Positions 1 through 15,880 of a stretch of 64,000 nt of DNA are shown here, piece by piece. The first letter of the stretch is position 1. Each line of letters begins with the position of its first letter. The notes below the pieces were generated by a model, which was not told where the DNA came from, ran no database searches, and saw nothing but the letters and a program-made list of their open reading frames with translations. Origin of the DNA: Eleginops maclovinus (taxonomy: Eukaryota > Chordata > Actinopteri > Perciformes > Eleginopidae); assembly GCF_036324505.1 (NCBI RefSeq), contig NC_086368.1, positions 6,056,521 to 6,120,520 of the forward strand, in the 5' to 3' direction. The translations under genes were made by a program, and so were the position numbers.

Positions 1-457
1 CTGACCATATGACATTCTCCCAATCCTCTTCTGGATCATCCAAATGCCCTCTAGCAAACTTCAGACGGGCCTGGACATGTACTGGCTTAAGCAGGGGGAC
101 ACGTCTGGAACTGCAGGATTTAAGTCCCTGGCGGCGTAGTGTATTACTGATGGTAGCCTCTGTTACTTTGGTCCCAGCTCTCTGCAGGTCATTCACTAGG
201 TCCCCCCGTGTGGTTCTGGGATTTTTGCCCACCGTTCTTGTGATCATTTTGACCCCACGGGGTGAGATCTTGCGTGGAGCCCCAGATCGAGGGAGATTAG
301 CAGTGGTCTTGTATGTCTTCCATTTTCTAATAATTGCTCCCACAGTTGATTTCTTCACACCAAGCTGCTTACCTATTGCAGATTCAGTTTTCCCAGCCTG
401 GTGCAGGTCTACAATTTTGTCTCTGGTCTCCTTTGACAGCTCTTTGGTCTTGGCCAT
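1..457 (-). CDS. Tc1-like transposase, N-terminal 152 residues (partial)
   Basis: The protein starts at ATG 455-457 ([10 protein letters not shown]) and stays open to the window edge, giving 152 residues without a stop. In Tc1 transposases this part binds the transposon ends. Residues about 5-50 form the first helix-turn-helix, with the recognition-helix stretch [17 protein letters not shown]. Residues 57-65 (RSGAPRKIS) are the GRPR-like AT-hook linker, and residues about 68-115 form the second HTH. The last residues visible (ENVIWS) lie just before the first catalytic aspartate, which is outside the window. No frameshift or stop is seen, so this copy is young or well preserved. Whether it is intact cannot be judged without the catalytic half. 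Confidence 0.92.
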   Translation of the reverse strand, partial: MAKTKELSKETRDKIVDLHQAGKTESAIGKQLGVKKSTVGAIIRKWKTYKTTANLPRSGAPRKISPRGVKMITRTVGKNPRTTRGDLVNDLQRAGTKVTEATISNTLRRQGLKSCSSRRVPLLKPVHVQARLKFARGHLDDPEEDWENVIWS

Positions 458-820
458 AGTGGAGTTTGCAGTATGACTGTTTGAGGTTGTGGACAGGTGT
501 CTTTTATACTGATAACGAGTTCAAAAAGGTGCCATTAATACAGGTAACGAGTGGAGGACAGAGGAGCCTCTTAAAGAAGAAGTTACAGGTCTGTGAGAGC
601 CAGAAATCTTGCTTGTTTGTAGGTGACCAAATACTTATTTTACAGAGGAATTTACCAATTAATTCATTAAAAATCCTACAATGTGATTTCCTGGATTTTT
701 TTTTCTCATTTTGTCTCTCATAGTTGAAGTATACCTAAAAATTACAGGCCTCTCTCATCTTTTTAAATGGGAGAACTTGCACAATTGGTGGCTGACTAAA
801 TACTTTTTTGCCCCACTGTA
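1..820 (-). mobile_element. Tc1-like DNA transposon, cut by the window edge
   Basis: A Tc1/mariner-type element lies in reverse orientation, and only its transposase 5' end and one terminal region are inside the window. The outer terminus reads TACAGTGGGGCAAAAAAGTA on the minus strand and ends with TA at 820, as expected for insertion at TA. A second, related stretch (minus strand AAATAAGTATTTGGTCACC, around 620-642) lies inside the terminus and resembles the paired repeats of IR/DR-type Tc1 elements. The transposase frame reads leftwards from 457. The terminus and transposase match the abundant teleost Tc1 families as I know them. The other terminus is beyond position 1. Confidence 0.93.
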
Positions 821-1494
821 TGCCATCACAAGTAAAAGTTCTGAATTGAAAATGTTGCTTTATTAGATGTGCAGCGGTATTATCAGCAAAATGACTTTAA
901 ATATCAAAACTAAAAGTACTGAGCATGCAGAATGGCTGTTTATTATTAGAGTCTTATTCTTATTTTACCATTAATGTCATAACACAATGTTTGTCAATAC
1001 TGAGTAAATTAGTTCTACAGTACTGATATATAGTATAGGCATATCATGCGTTGTTATGTACAAAGTAGCTAGTAACCATGAGGGTTAAATAAATGTAGTG
1101 CTGATAAAATATATGATTTGCTTCCAAAATGTAGTGGAGTAGGAGTCTATGCAGCAAAAAAATAAAAAGTATTATATATAGGGTCATAGTAAATTGTGGT
1201 CTGTGTACGTGAATTTTCAATTCTAACTTTGATACTTGGATTAATGTTTTATCTTTGTTTATGTTTCAAAACTTTATCATACAGTTTGTAGTTTTTTCAC
1301 CATAAGTCTTTGAACGAAAATACTGTAATGGGAGCTTTTAAGCTATGTTTCTTTGTTACTGCTTCAACCTACCTTGTTTTTTTTGTACCTTAACTGTATA
1401 CATTTGTATTGAATTAGGTAAATAAAAAATAAATAAAAAGGAAATTGTACAACTATGTCAAGACAAGTACAGCTGGCCGACTCTGTTGTTATAG
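821..1494. other. AT-rich intergenic stretch, nothing recognised
   Basis: I see no coding frame with family resemblance, no RNA gene and no clear repeat here. The sequence is AT-rich single-copy-looking DNA with short A runs. Confidence 0.5.
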
Positions 1495-2377
1495 AGCGAC
1501 ACAGGGATGACGTATTTTTGTAGCTGACCCGGAAGTAAGCTGCGCATGGGTTCCTTCGACACAAAAGCACTGCAATGTCTCAATAGACATAAAAAATAAG
1601 ATCTGTGAAAAACGAACCTGTTTGATAAATGCACGTTTTGTTCAGCCTGATAATCTCCACATGTCTACCTTACTTTTTTCATTTTCGAAGTATAAATCTA
1701 ATTGCCAGAAGCAAAATGCTAACGTTATGCTATAAACGAACTACAGAGGAATACAGCAGGGTCGCGCGACTTCAACGTCACGCCAATTTAAGATCGTTCC
1801 AACTGATTTTCGTGCGCTTGCATATTTTAACAAAGTGTTTCCTTTTAGCCACACTGAATTTAACTACAAGTACTTCAAACAGAACAGGGGAAAACTAATT
1901 TAGCGGGAGTGTTTACGTGTTCGGCGTAATGACGTAAAACGTCCTCGATAACTTCTGTAGTGTTCAGCCACTTGGGGGGGGGGGGGGGGGGGAGCTGTTA
2001 TTTCGAGTTATTTTCCAAAATCTTGAGGAGAATTTGCATTGAGTCTGAGACAAGGGAACCGGAAGTTGTAAAATGCTAACTTACTTCCAGGGTTTAGGAC
2101 TTGTTCCTGCGGCACTGTCAACCTCTTTAAGTGATGACCCGCCCCTTAGCCTATCGCATACAATGTGTTTGAGTGCTAGCCAAAAGAAGCGCTAGCCAGA
2201 AGCGCAAGTGTTACGTAGTTATGTCACTATGTTCCGGAAGTAAACAAAGGAGTCTAATGGATGTGTTTCAGGGGGGGAGTGTGTGGGAGAGAAAACTCCC
2301 CCTGGAGACCATTTACATGCACATTGCATACTACAGGAAAGGGAAACACCCCCAAAAATGTTCTCTTTTATATTCCA
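1495..2377. mobile_element. Non-autonomous TTAA-type DNA element, partial copy
   Basis: Blocks of this stretch recur elsewhere in the window. 1503-1760 matches 59075-59350 (shared words include AATAAGATCTGTG and AACGAACCTGTTTGATAAAT). 1995-2120 matches 59790-59905 (shared GAACCGGAAGTTGTAAAATG). 2125-2377 matches 14215-14440 (shared GGAAGTAAACAAAGGAGTC and ACCATTTACATGCACA). The complete relative at 58619-59973 has TTAA-flanked termini, so this is probably a diverged copy of the same family whose left end I cannot place. It carries no transposase. The poly-G run at 1974-1992 interrupts it. Confidence 0.65.
1974..1992 (+). repeat. Poly-G run of 19
   Basis: An uninterrupted G tract inside the repeat at 1495-2377. 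Such runs are length-unstable and error-prone in assemblies. Confidence 0.95.
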
Positions 2378-2402
2378 CCACTGTATTGAGTTTGTACTGT
2401 TG

Positions 2403-6049
<3,647 letters not shown>

Positions 6050-6476
6050 CAAGAAAATAGGACTCAAAAGCACAACCAGACAAAAAGGGCCTTAATCGTG
6101 TCTTTTAATGAAAAAGGGCAAAAGAATACAGACAAAGTCCAAAAAAAGGCAGACTGAAGCAACAAAAAACAACCAATAAGTTGGTGGAAAAATAATAATT
6201 CAGCAACCAAAAAATAATCAACTAAGTCGGTGGGAAAAAGCAGCAAAATGCTACGACTGTAGCTAACACTGGGATTCCACTGTGAACACTTCCTGTTAGA
6301 CAGACAAGACGAACTGGCACTGACCAAGGCAACAGCACAGCTTATAAACACTGGAGAAGAGGGATGATCAGGGACAGCTGAACCTCGTTGAGGCCAGGCA
6401 GGTGATTAACAAGCAGGGAAACAACTCAGGTGAGGGTGAGGGGCGATTAGCCAGGACCAGGCTGTGACAGTCATAC
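6050..6476. mobile_element. Probable non-autonomous transposon remnant
   Basis: The stretch begins near CTGGCACCAGC and ends near GGCTGTGACAG, which read as imperfect inverted copies of each other (CTGGCACCAGC against CTGTCACAGCC). Its composition (A-rich left part, then GCAGGTGATTAACAAGCAGG and GGCGATTAGCCAGG) resembles common fish repeats. No coding capacity remains. I cannot assign a superfamily, and no clear target duplication was found. Confidence 0.4.
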
Positions 6477-6597
6477 TCCATGTGTTATTTCATACATTTT
6501 GTGCTTAAGTTTATTAATTAATGTAAAGGATTTAACCATCATTGTTGGTATTGTGTTAATCAAGAATCCAAACTACCAGCTATTATTTAAAATGAAA

Positions 6598-7187
6598 TGA
6601 CACATAAGTTAGATCCGATATGAAAGGATCCGATATGATAAAAAACAATAGAATACAATATGATACTTTATAAGTGTTAGGATAGGGAACGACACGATAT
6701 GATGTGTTACAATATGACACAATACTCTACGATATGTTACGATACGTTACGTAACGATATGATTCAATACGGAACTATATATATGATGCGTTACGATATG
6801 GAACAAATACCTCAATATGATATGATTCGATGCTTTACAAGCGGTAAAATATGGAACGACATGACAAGATACAGAACGATACTTTACGATAGGATAGGAT
6901 ATGTTACAGAACGGAACCAATTCGATATGATACGATACGATACGATGTGATATGATACGTTGCCAGCGCTACGATACAGAACAACATGACACGCGACACG
7001 ATAAAACATGATGTGATAAGATACGGTCCAAGGCACTATACTGTACATTATGTTACAATACGTTCAATAGGGTACGATAGGATACGAAACGATACGATCA
7101 GATGCAATAGGATACGAAACGATGCGATAGGATATGAAAAGATACGAAACGATAGGATACGATAGGATACATTATGTTCCGATAGAG
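6598..7187 (+). repeat. Degenerate GATAC/GATAT/GATAG pentanucleotide-like array
   Basis: For about 590 bases the sequence is built from words such as GATAC, GATAT, GATAG, GATGC, GAAAC and GTTAC, mostly at 5-base spacing, for example GATACGATACGATACGATG near 6929 and repeated AGGATACGAAACGAT blocks at 7080-7160. It is a diverged short-unit satellite. The open frames in it (rich in Met, Tyr, Asp and Arg) are repeat translation. Confidence 0.9.
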
Positions 7188-10100
7188 TAAGGAAATTGTG
7201 CCGAACGTAGTAGGCTACTGCAATTCCACAGAAGATACTAATCAAACATAGCCTACCACAAAGTAGAAAATAAAAAACATTACCATATTAACAGATGTTT
7301 GTGCATACAGTACATTCAGTATATGCAGTACACAGGTAACCTACTGACAATAGCGACCTAATGATGAAAGCCGTTGTTTCTCTATCTTTTTAAAACAAAG
7401 CTCTGATCCGTGTTCCTAATGCAGAGCTCAGTGAGCGGGACCACGTTGGCCGAGGAAGAGTTAAATTATTCTGCATCTGTTCCATGCACCCCTGCAATCC
7501 CCACAGATCCTGCCTGTGCTCTCATGCTTTTCCTTCCTCACCCCCCTCTTCCTTCTCTCCGTCACCCTTCCTTCCTCCCCTCTCTTGGCGTCGAGCCCAG
7601 AGTAAGCTGGAAGGAGGAACAGATTTTTTGGGTCTTTTCTTCTTCTCTCCCAAAAAGACTCAGACCGTTTATCTTGAGTTTTTGTTTGCCAGATGTGAAG
7701 TGTTGATTTTCTTTGTAATTCCCTCTTATAAACTACATTATGAGACGGTGTCTTTGTTTGCAGGCTAAGGATTTTGAACTCATTGGCCTTTCCACATGGC
7801 TGCGGATCATCGTGCCTTAATCACACATCCTTTACTAATAATCCATCCTCTCCTATGACTCTCTTTCTTCTACCTTTTAAAACATCAACGTATTTCCCTG
7901 TTCTGCTCTGCTTTACAAATGTAAAGTAACTGCTGGTTACAAATTAACTTTAGTTTGTAAGAGATAATAAATGGACACAAAAGGGAGTAATTAATGACTC
8001 AGTGAGTGAGTAAATCAAAGATTCATATCCCATGAACAGAAGAAATTAAGATCTAATGCAATCTTTAAATGAAAAATAGATACTGCGGGTTTTCTTAAAA
8101 GACTTAAAAAAGCTTCATTTGTAAATTTCCGATGTTTAATCGCTTAACATTCTCTATTTATGTAAAAATATGACCAGTCTACTATGATTGTGTCAAAACC
8201 TTTCACATTTTGAAAGCAACATTTAACACTCCAACTGATAACAAACTGAGCTCCTATTACACCATAAAGTAGATTTGCATAGTTTTGAAGAAAGAAGGTC
8301 CTATGGTCCCAAATTTGTAAATGTTTAATTTAATCACCGGTTAAGTCATAAAACTTTTATCATGTGTGATTGTCAAAAGCAGAAGATATATCATGAATTT
8401 TGTATTTTTTACGTTTCTGCAGGTCTCTTTTGGTCTTCTAAGCTGGGCTGTGTATAAACAAAATGACATATGGCAATTGCTTTTTGACAAAGATAAAGAA
8501 CAAGGACAACAACGCTGAACAAAAGTGAATCGATAGGACTTCTATGAACACGAACATGTGGAAAAATAGTTGTGAATATATGCATTTAAAATGTACATTA
8601 TAGTAACAAATTACCAACAAAATAAATAAAATAGCAGATCAGCATATTTAATGATTGTAACTATATGTACAGAGTTGTGATACATAGTGCATTTTGTGCT
8701 AGAATAAATACTGTGTGGATTGTAATTTTCAATAGTTACAGAAGGGTTTTAATGTACAGTAAATCAGCCTTCTTGTGTGTGACAATGACAGGATATTATG
8801 TACATGTTTTGCATGTTACATCAAAGTGTATCATAATGTGTGTGAACAGTTAAATGATTTAACGTACAGCATGTTGTAACATATCTTTCCAAAGATGCAC
8901 AGGGACTAATGTTGAGATTGATGGTTGATGAATCCTTATCCCAAATACATGACATTTGTTTGGGTGGAGCAGTGATTTGAGCGATTTTGGCTGGAACTTT
9001 TATCGGATTTATTCATTATATTTAAAAGTCTGTCAGCAGACACATGTAGCTGAGCTGTGAAAAAGCGTTCTTTTAAGTTGGTTGCGGTCACGTTTTGACA
9101 GCATGTGTTACATTAAATGAATGATATTCACGATAAAGAGATGGAAGTTGTATCTCAGCAGGCTTGCATACATAGTTGTTGCTCGTCTTTGTCAATAAAG
9201 GTGGATAATATGAAAAAATGTGTCATTTCTATAGTGTGTGGCACTTTTACTTCATGGGAGGGAATACTGAAGAGAATCGATGATAAAATGAACATATTCA
9301 AATCAAAGAATCTCAGCTTTATTTGTCTCTAATGCATTAAGATACTTCAGCTGATCCTGTGAATGCATACTGTATACCGTAGGTAGATCATGCTGCTAAC
9401 ATGCTAACACTGCAGTGATGAGCTCTCACGATGACATGCTAAAAATGTATGCACTGACGTTTCAGAGCATTTATTTTTAGTCAACTGCTGGAGCTGTATA
9501 GTAGGTCGTACATGTCCTGTGCTATTTCAGTCTCAACCTATGACTGTAAGCACAGCTAGGTTAAGGCTCATCTTGCAAGAGAGGTTTTCACAGAATTATT
9601 AGTGTGTAAGTACACAAACTAAATATCTTTGGAAAAAGCCTTGCGAAATATTATAACATTTAAAAATCCTACTTATTCCTTGTAATCACAATAGCAATTA
9701 CTAAACACATTACAAGGAACGGGTTAATAGATAATAACTCAATTAACTCACAATGGAAGAATATAGTAAATTAAAGGTATTGAATGGAAAAAATAACCAT
9801 GAATATGTGCATATCTTTGATGAAAGATGGGAAAATAGGTAAGTTATAGAACACAAAACAATAAAGATGCCCAGGTGGTAAGATGTGAGGATCAATGTAT
9901 GTATGGGTATTGATGTTGTGTCCATTATGTGTTAGCTCTACATTCTAAGTTATTCTGAATCCAGTTTTCTTTTGTGTTTGTTTTCCCTTTTTCTCTTTCT
10001 TCTCTTTTTCAGATTGTGGATTGGTATGAAGTTATTTAATGTAACCAAATTTGGTCAATTGTATTCTTATCCCTGCAACAACCCTGAATGATTTCATCGG

Positions 10101-10389
10101 TTGCTCTATTTTACTGCATTATTTTATGTTTTCTTTCATAAGTATTTGGGTTTGCATTGATGGACAAGCTTGACATTTTTATCTCCAAAACAACACTGCA
10201 GCGAATGTGCAAATAAATCCTCTGAATCCTCCAGCTGACCTCGAAAGACCTCCTAAACGCAGATCTAAATTTACCATGAGGATACGCCCATGTGCATGTC
10301 CCGTACGTGTGAGGAAATGCATCCAACATAATGTAGAACTGAATAAACCTGAGTATTACTCATGTGCAGATCAGACAAAGGTAATTTTT
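7188..10389. other. Intergenic DNA, no gene recognised
   Basis: Mostly AT-rich unique-looking sequence. 7500-7640 is C/T-rich with CCTTCCTTCCTCCCCTCTC-like tracts. A long pyrimidine tract ending in CAG lies at 9966-10012 and would make a good splice acceptor, but no plausible exon follows it. No RNA gene was recognised. Confidence 0.5.
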
Positions 10390-10670
10390 CAAAAATAGAG
10401 TTTCCCCAAAGACATGAAGGTAACAAAGGATGCTGGCTTGTCTCTCACACGGAAAGGCACAGTGTGCTGCTGCAGTTCCCCTCTGGCGGCCATTTTGGCT
10501 CTGAAGTCTGTTGCCATGGTAACTGATGCTGATCTGCTGAGTGCCGGGCACCTCGCCATGGCACGACTGCGGAGGACACTGTAACATGTTTGCAACAGCA
10601 GCAGCACAATGAGATTAGGGAACATCTGCTGTCTCTGCGAAATCCTCAACTCTGGCCATTTGGTATAAGC
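10390..10670. promoter_or_regulatory. Candidate regulatory block with an exact RFX X-box
   Basis: This 280-base block is clearly more GC-rich than its surroundings. It contains GTTGCCATGGTAAC at 10510-10523, which fits the RFX X-box consensus GTHNYYATRRNAAC at every position. Neighbouring words include GGCGGCCATTTTGG (a YY1-like core) and several CAGCAG/CTGCTG steps. No splice or coding signal was convincing. The regulatory role is an inference from the motif and composition only. Confidence 0.35.
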
Positions 10671-11551
10671 TTCTAAAAAATGATATTAAATAAACTCAAC
10701 AGCTGTCCAAATACAATAACATGAACAGTCAGTCATACGTTTCTTTTTATTTATGCTGCTTGTGCGATGAAGACATTTCTATTAGTTCACAGGGCTTTTA
10801 TAAAGCTGGCTTTTGTGTTATATGATGGAATAGGTGTAGAGAGAGAAGCTTTTCTATAAATCCCTGTTTAGACAATACATTTATGATGAATTACATTGAT
10901 GACAGACATATTTTGTGCTCCAGATGTTCAACGAGAGGTCCCTGATGTGAAACATTTTGGGTGTAAAAGGTTAAGAAATCCCTCTCTTAGTTGCAGCATA
11001 GTAACAGCAGAGGGCATTGTGCTACAATAGTAGAGGACCTTTCTGTGATCAGTTCATCTCAAACACTCAATGAGTCTTAACACAAAATAAGAACATTTAA
11101 ATTTGTAATCCCTCACACATGTTGATTGTCCTCATAAGAATAAGAGGTAGAGATGAGGTAAGGAATAAAAAAGAAAATATCTTTAATGCTTTAGCTCTTG
11201 GTCTTTTGTTGTAAAGGTGACATCATACATGTACTACTACAGTGTAATTATGTCGTCTTTTATTTATTTTAAGTGTGTATTTATTTTACCCTGTGAAGTA
11301 TCTTTGAGTTCCCAAAAAGCAATATAAATAACATGTGATAGTATTATTGTTATTATTTCCAATTATTTACTATTCATCTACGTATATTGTTTTAGTAATT
11401 TGACTGCAAAATATTTAAAGATTTTATTACTCATATTGTGTGGCATTTTAGTTAGCACTATTGTTAGAAGAGTTGTAGTAGTATGTGTAAACGAGTGAGG
11501 AGAAAATAACTCTCAAATTGGTCCTCACAAAGAGACAACCAGGAGTGCATG

Positions 11552-11552
<1 letters not shown>
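10671..11552. other. Intergenic DNA, nothing recognised
   Basis: AT-rich, with no repeat family, exon or RNA gene that I could support. Confidence 0.5.

Positions 11553-11613
<61 letters not shown>
11553..11613 (+). repeat. (AC)n microsatellite
   Basis: A pure AC array, followed 95 bases later by a GT array of opposite strand sense, so the two can pair with each other on one strand. Confidence 0.99.
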
Positions 11614-11615
<2 letters not shown>

Positions 11616-11706
11616 GCAGAGTCAGCTGTTACAGTGAGTGTGTGATGAGGGAGTGGAGGAGCAGAGGCCTCCAGATACACTCCTCTTGCTCCTTATCTCT
11701 GTCTGC

Positions 11707-11833
<127 letters not shown>

Positions 11834-12329
11834 ACTGTATGAATTGAATGTGCCAGCTGAAGTAAGTGTCGGCATATATTTCTGTGTAAGTTAGCCAAAC
11901 TGATTGTGTGTGGGTGTGTGCGGTATGTAAATATGTGCATTTGTATGTGTGTAAGAGATCCCTAAACTATGACATAAATATTTAAAAACTTGTGAGGGTG
12001 TGTTTGCAAGTGTGTGCTTCTATCTCAGCAAATATACTGTACATATCAAAGACAGGCAGCTGAGAAACCTTAATATATACTGTACGCTGCTGCATATTTT
12101 GTGTACACAGCAAGGCATTGGCAATACTACTGTTGGAGTCTAGAAGCCATCCAGGTTAACAATTTTCCTTTCTGAAAAATCTACTTCCATACCGCTCAGC
12201 ATTTCTAACAACGACAGCAAACAACTTATTAATTGTGAGCTTACTGAACATTTCCTCAGGAGGCTGTGTTGAACACATTATGGGTGCTTGTTATTACCAT
12301 TGTTACCTTGTAAACCAGGGCTATTTTCA

Positions 12330-12557
12330 AATTTCTTTTAAATTGGCCGAATGCTTTTACATGATAGGCTAATGGGGCGGGACATCTCTATGTGGTTGAC
12401 CAATCACAACGGAGCTTGCCAGCTAACCAATCAGAGCAGACTAGGCTCTGGTTTATAAAAATAAACAACATTAGAGCATCTAAACATGATACAGTATATG
12501 CACAAAATACAAATATGAAACCTTGTAATGAGCATATGTCCTCTTTAAAATGTAGTG
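12330..12557. mobile_element. TTAA-type element fragment
   Basis: Shares the family words GGTTGACCAATCACAAC, CAGCTAACCAATCAGAGC and GCTCTGGTTT with the copies at 14045, 35230 and 38222. It ends in CATATGTCCTCTTTAA, i.e. the TTAAAGAGG-like terminus of the family read from the other side. Confidence 0.65.
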
Positions 12558-14044
12558 GATCTGTGCTAGTAGGGGTTGCTATGGAAACATGCACCTAATT
12601 GTTTATTTTAGGCTGCTTTTGTAAATAGTCACTGTTTGAGCCCACTTGGGATATTCAGAAATTGAAATTGAATGCTCTGTTTCTTCAAACTAGCTCTCAT
12701 TTGAGTGTAAAGGGTCAGATTGGAAAATATAATGCACTTCCAATAATGTTAAAGGTTACAATAATGCATACATGGACCAGCATTAAATCATACACTTCAC
12801 CTAATGGCAAATATATCATTTTGGTCTGGAGCTCTTTGATAGGTTTGGGCCTTTAAGTACTGCATACAGTTTGATTTGAGACAAAAGCTAGCTTCACGTT
12901 TGCCAACAATTGCGAATGACCCTCTCATGATACACTCTAATGTGGACTGAAGTGCATATAGAAATATACATTTGATTGCCTTCAATGACTGGACTGTCCT
13001 GCAGCTCTTGCAAATCACTGCCTGAAATCTGAGAAACAAAAGCTGTTAGGAAAAGATTCATGTTTTCAGTTTGGAATTAAGATGTTCACTCACACATACT
13101 TTCTGTCATTCATATACTGTAAATATTTAAACGAGGAGACAGGCATTCAAATAAAAACTTGATTTTGTTATGCTTTGGATAAAATTCTGTAGAAATCCTC
13201 GAAATAAACATCTGGCTTTGCAGCAAATTACTTTGAGATATTCTTCTATACACATAAACATCAGACAACAAACCAAACAAAGTGACATAAAACAGAACTC
13301 GTTATGGGACGGCTAAGTTAATGTGTCCCCCATGATCCTTAAACTGGTGTCAGCGTCCCCACATCACAGCTTCCCTTATGGGGAGAACTTCACAAAAACG
13401 TTAAGGTTAGAGGCGAAGTTCAATGACTTCAGTCAGTGTCTTACGAGATTTTCACACGGTAGTTTGAGAAAGCTTCTGGACGGAGCTGCATAGTTTTAGT
13501 TCTGATGGCGCTTTGATGTGGTGTGATAATGACAGAAAAACTTCTAAAAACAAAAAGAACGTGACAGTAAAGAGGACTCCATTCGAAAAATATACACAAA
13601 GGATTGATTCATAGCTGCAAATGGGAACATGTTTACTACTTGGTGGTTTCACAAACAGATCAAATGTATCTAAAAGGGTCTTACAACATTTTATTTAATG
13701 ATTGTAATGATATGTTAAATGTTTGTTCCTTGTTTTCTTAAATATTTGTCCTGGTTGATAATACAAATGTGACGCAAGTTCTCGTAAAATTGTAGCTATT
13801 CTGAAGAGATGTATGGTAAAAACATCTTCTTTGTGAGAACTATTGAAATATAATATTTGTAGAAAAGGCTTCTGACTAATCGCGCCAAACTTTTCTCGTT
13901 TTCCTGTTAAAGTCCCTTTTAAAAAAGATATTTTTGGAGGTTGTTGCAGACATTTCAAAGAGGGTCATTACAAAACACGACAAGAATAAGGATATATTTG
14001 ATTTGTAATTACAACCGGATCCAGAAAGGACATATAATCCTAAT
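12558..14044. other. Intergenic DNA, nothing recognised
   Basis: No exon, RNA gene or repeat family could be supported. Short frames here show no resemblance to known proteins. Confidence 0.5.
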
Positions 14045-14441
14045 TTTCAGGTTCATATTTGTATTTTGTGTCTCCATGCTTTAATGTTCAAAAAGCTCTT
14101 TCTTTTTCTCATACTGCCTGTGCTGCAGCTCCTCTTGTCCCCCTCTGTCTGAAAAAAGAGCCCAGTCTCGTCTGATTGGTTAGCTGGCTCTGTTGTGATT
14201 GGTAAATCGCCTATAGGAGTCCCACCCCTTAGCCTGTCACGTAGAATGTGTTGGAGCTCTAGCCAATAGAAGCTTGAGTGTTATGTAGTGATATCATTAT
14301 GTAACGGAAGTAAACAAAGGAGTCCAAGCGAGGCGTTTCAGGTGTTTGGGATTTTAGCCTCTGCAGACCATTTACATGCACAAAAACCTATATAATACAC
14401 TACAGGAGAGGGAGACCCCCAAAAAGCACAAAAGGGTCTTT
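14045..14441. mobile_element. TTAA-type non-autonomous element copy
   Basis: Begins near TTTTCAGGTTCATATTTG, as the copy at 35230 does. It runs through CATGCTTTAATGTTCAAAAA, CTGATTGGTTAGCTGG and ACCATTTACATGCACA, and ends AAAGGGTCTTTTTAA. The same order of blocks occurs in reverse at 38222-38510. No protein is encoded. Confidence 0.7.
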
Positions 14442-14855
14442 TTAAAGATTACTTTGAATGTGTAAAATGTGAAATGGCAGGAGAAACAAAATACACTTGG
14501 ATTCCCATTGTGATCAAAACAGAACCAAGTCATATTTATCTCTTGTTTACTGTATTATTGACATGATTATGTGTCCAACCCCTTGGTTCACAGTAAACCT
14601 CTCCACCCACATATACACTTTATATTTGTATACAGGCCTTCCTTTCTTATAGTAATATGATGTTAAGGTTTACACTCTTGCATTGCTAAGAAAACCTCTT
14701 CAAACAGACGGATTGTGTGATGAGTCTACGTTTAGTATGCAATGTTTATTTTCACAAAGGCACGACCATCCATCAGGATATAAAGCAGCAGGGTCAATGA
14801 TGTATGTGGTCTGAGCTGCAGCCAAGTTATGTAGTTTAAAGACAAACATGATACT
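14442..14855. other. Intergenic DNA, nothing recognised
   Basis: No feature could be supported. Confidence 0.45.
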
Positions 14856-15735
14856 CTCTGAGAGGAGAGGGGGAGGGGAAGGGAACAGGAGAGACGGAGA
14901 GGGATTCTGAAATGCTTGCTCTTACTCGCAAATGCAGGAAGAGTAAATTTCAGAACAGTTTAAGGAGTTTAAAATGAGTTGCTGAGAAACAGCCAAAAGG
15001 GGAGAGTGTCCCCAAGAAAGGACTGAATGGAAGCCAAAAAAAAGGGGGGATATTGGATTTGAGAAAAGGGATGAGGAAAAGGGGAAACATTTACCAGAGA
15101 ATGAGAGTGCATGGTAAGAAAAGAATGAAGATGATGGATCAGAGATGACAGAGAGAAGAAATTCTGCATCTTTAGGACTTGAAAAAAGAAGAGTGGAGAG
15201 AAAGGAGGAACTGACCGTGAAGGAGGAGAGGCAACATATAGAGAGACAGATAAAGATTTGAGAAATACAAGCATTGAGAAAAAAGGCAGAATGTGAGAAA
15301 AACAAAAGAGAAAGAATCAGAAAGAAAAAAGTCAACAGAAAAAGAAAAAAAAAGTATTCAATTTTTTCAAAACACTTCATTTACATAAAAGAAAGAAAGA
15401 AAGAAACAGAGAAATAGAAAGAGAGAATGACAGAAAGACAGAAAAATACAAAGAGAGAAAGTTTGAATTGTTAGCAATCAATAAAGAAAGAAAGGAAAGG
15501 TGGCATGAGAAGTGAAGGAGGAGGAGGTGAAGAGAGGAAACAAAGGTGCATTAGTTGACAAAAATAAAGGAGCAGATGTTAGAGTGGGAAGTGCTGAAAG
15601 AGGAGGAGAGAAACGCAAAAAGGGAGTGGATAAGAAGCTAAAGCAGAGTGAGAGGAGTGGAGAGCAGAGGTGGAAACATAGTGAGACAGAGAAGGAGAGA
15701 GGAGGAGAGCAGAGGGGAGAAAAGGAGGTACTTCA
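14856..15735 (+). repeat. Long purine-rich (GA-skewed) tract
   Basis: For nearly 900 bases the + strand is overwhelmingly A and G (GAGAGGGGGAGGGGAAGGGA at the start, repeated GAAAGAAAGAAAG near 15390, GGAGGAGGAGG near 15520). The open frames on both strands within it (Lys/Glu/Arg-rich on +, Ser/Phe/Leu-rich on -) follow from this skew. It ends directly before the candidate non-coding exon at 15738-15961. Confidence 0.9.
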
Positions 15736-15737
15736 TT

Positions 15738-15839
15738 CAGCGCTGTGTTTTCAGACTCTCTCTGACGTCGCTGTGAAACCCTCTCCAGCTGCAGGACGGA
15801 ACGCTATCAGTACCTAGCAGGCTGCTGCCAAACCCAATG

Positions 15840-15880
<41 letters not shown>

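Noticed and set aside
9..476. 155-residue + strand frame at the left edge
   Set aside because: It is the antisense shadow of the Tc1-like transposase, which reads on the minus strand over the same bases.
9966..10012. Very long pyrimidine tract ending in CAG
   Set aside because: A good acceptor by itself, but the following sequence has no exon-like block or donor.
10207..10398. 63-residue + strand frame followed by a GTAATT donor-like site
   Set aside because: No acceptor fits upstream, no family resemblance was recognised, and one short frame of this size is expected by chance.
15512..15817. 101-residue Lys/Glu-rich + strand frame
   Set aside because: It lies in the purine-rich tract, and its composition follows from the base skew.
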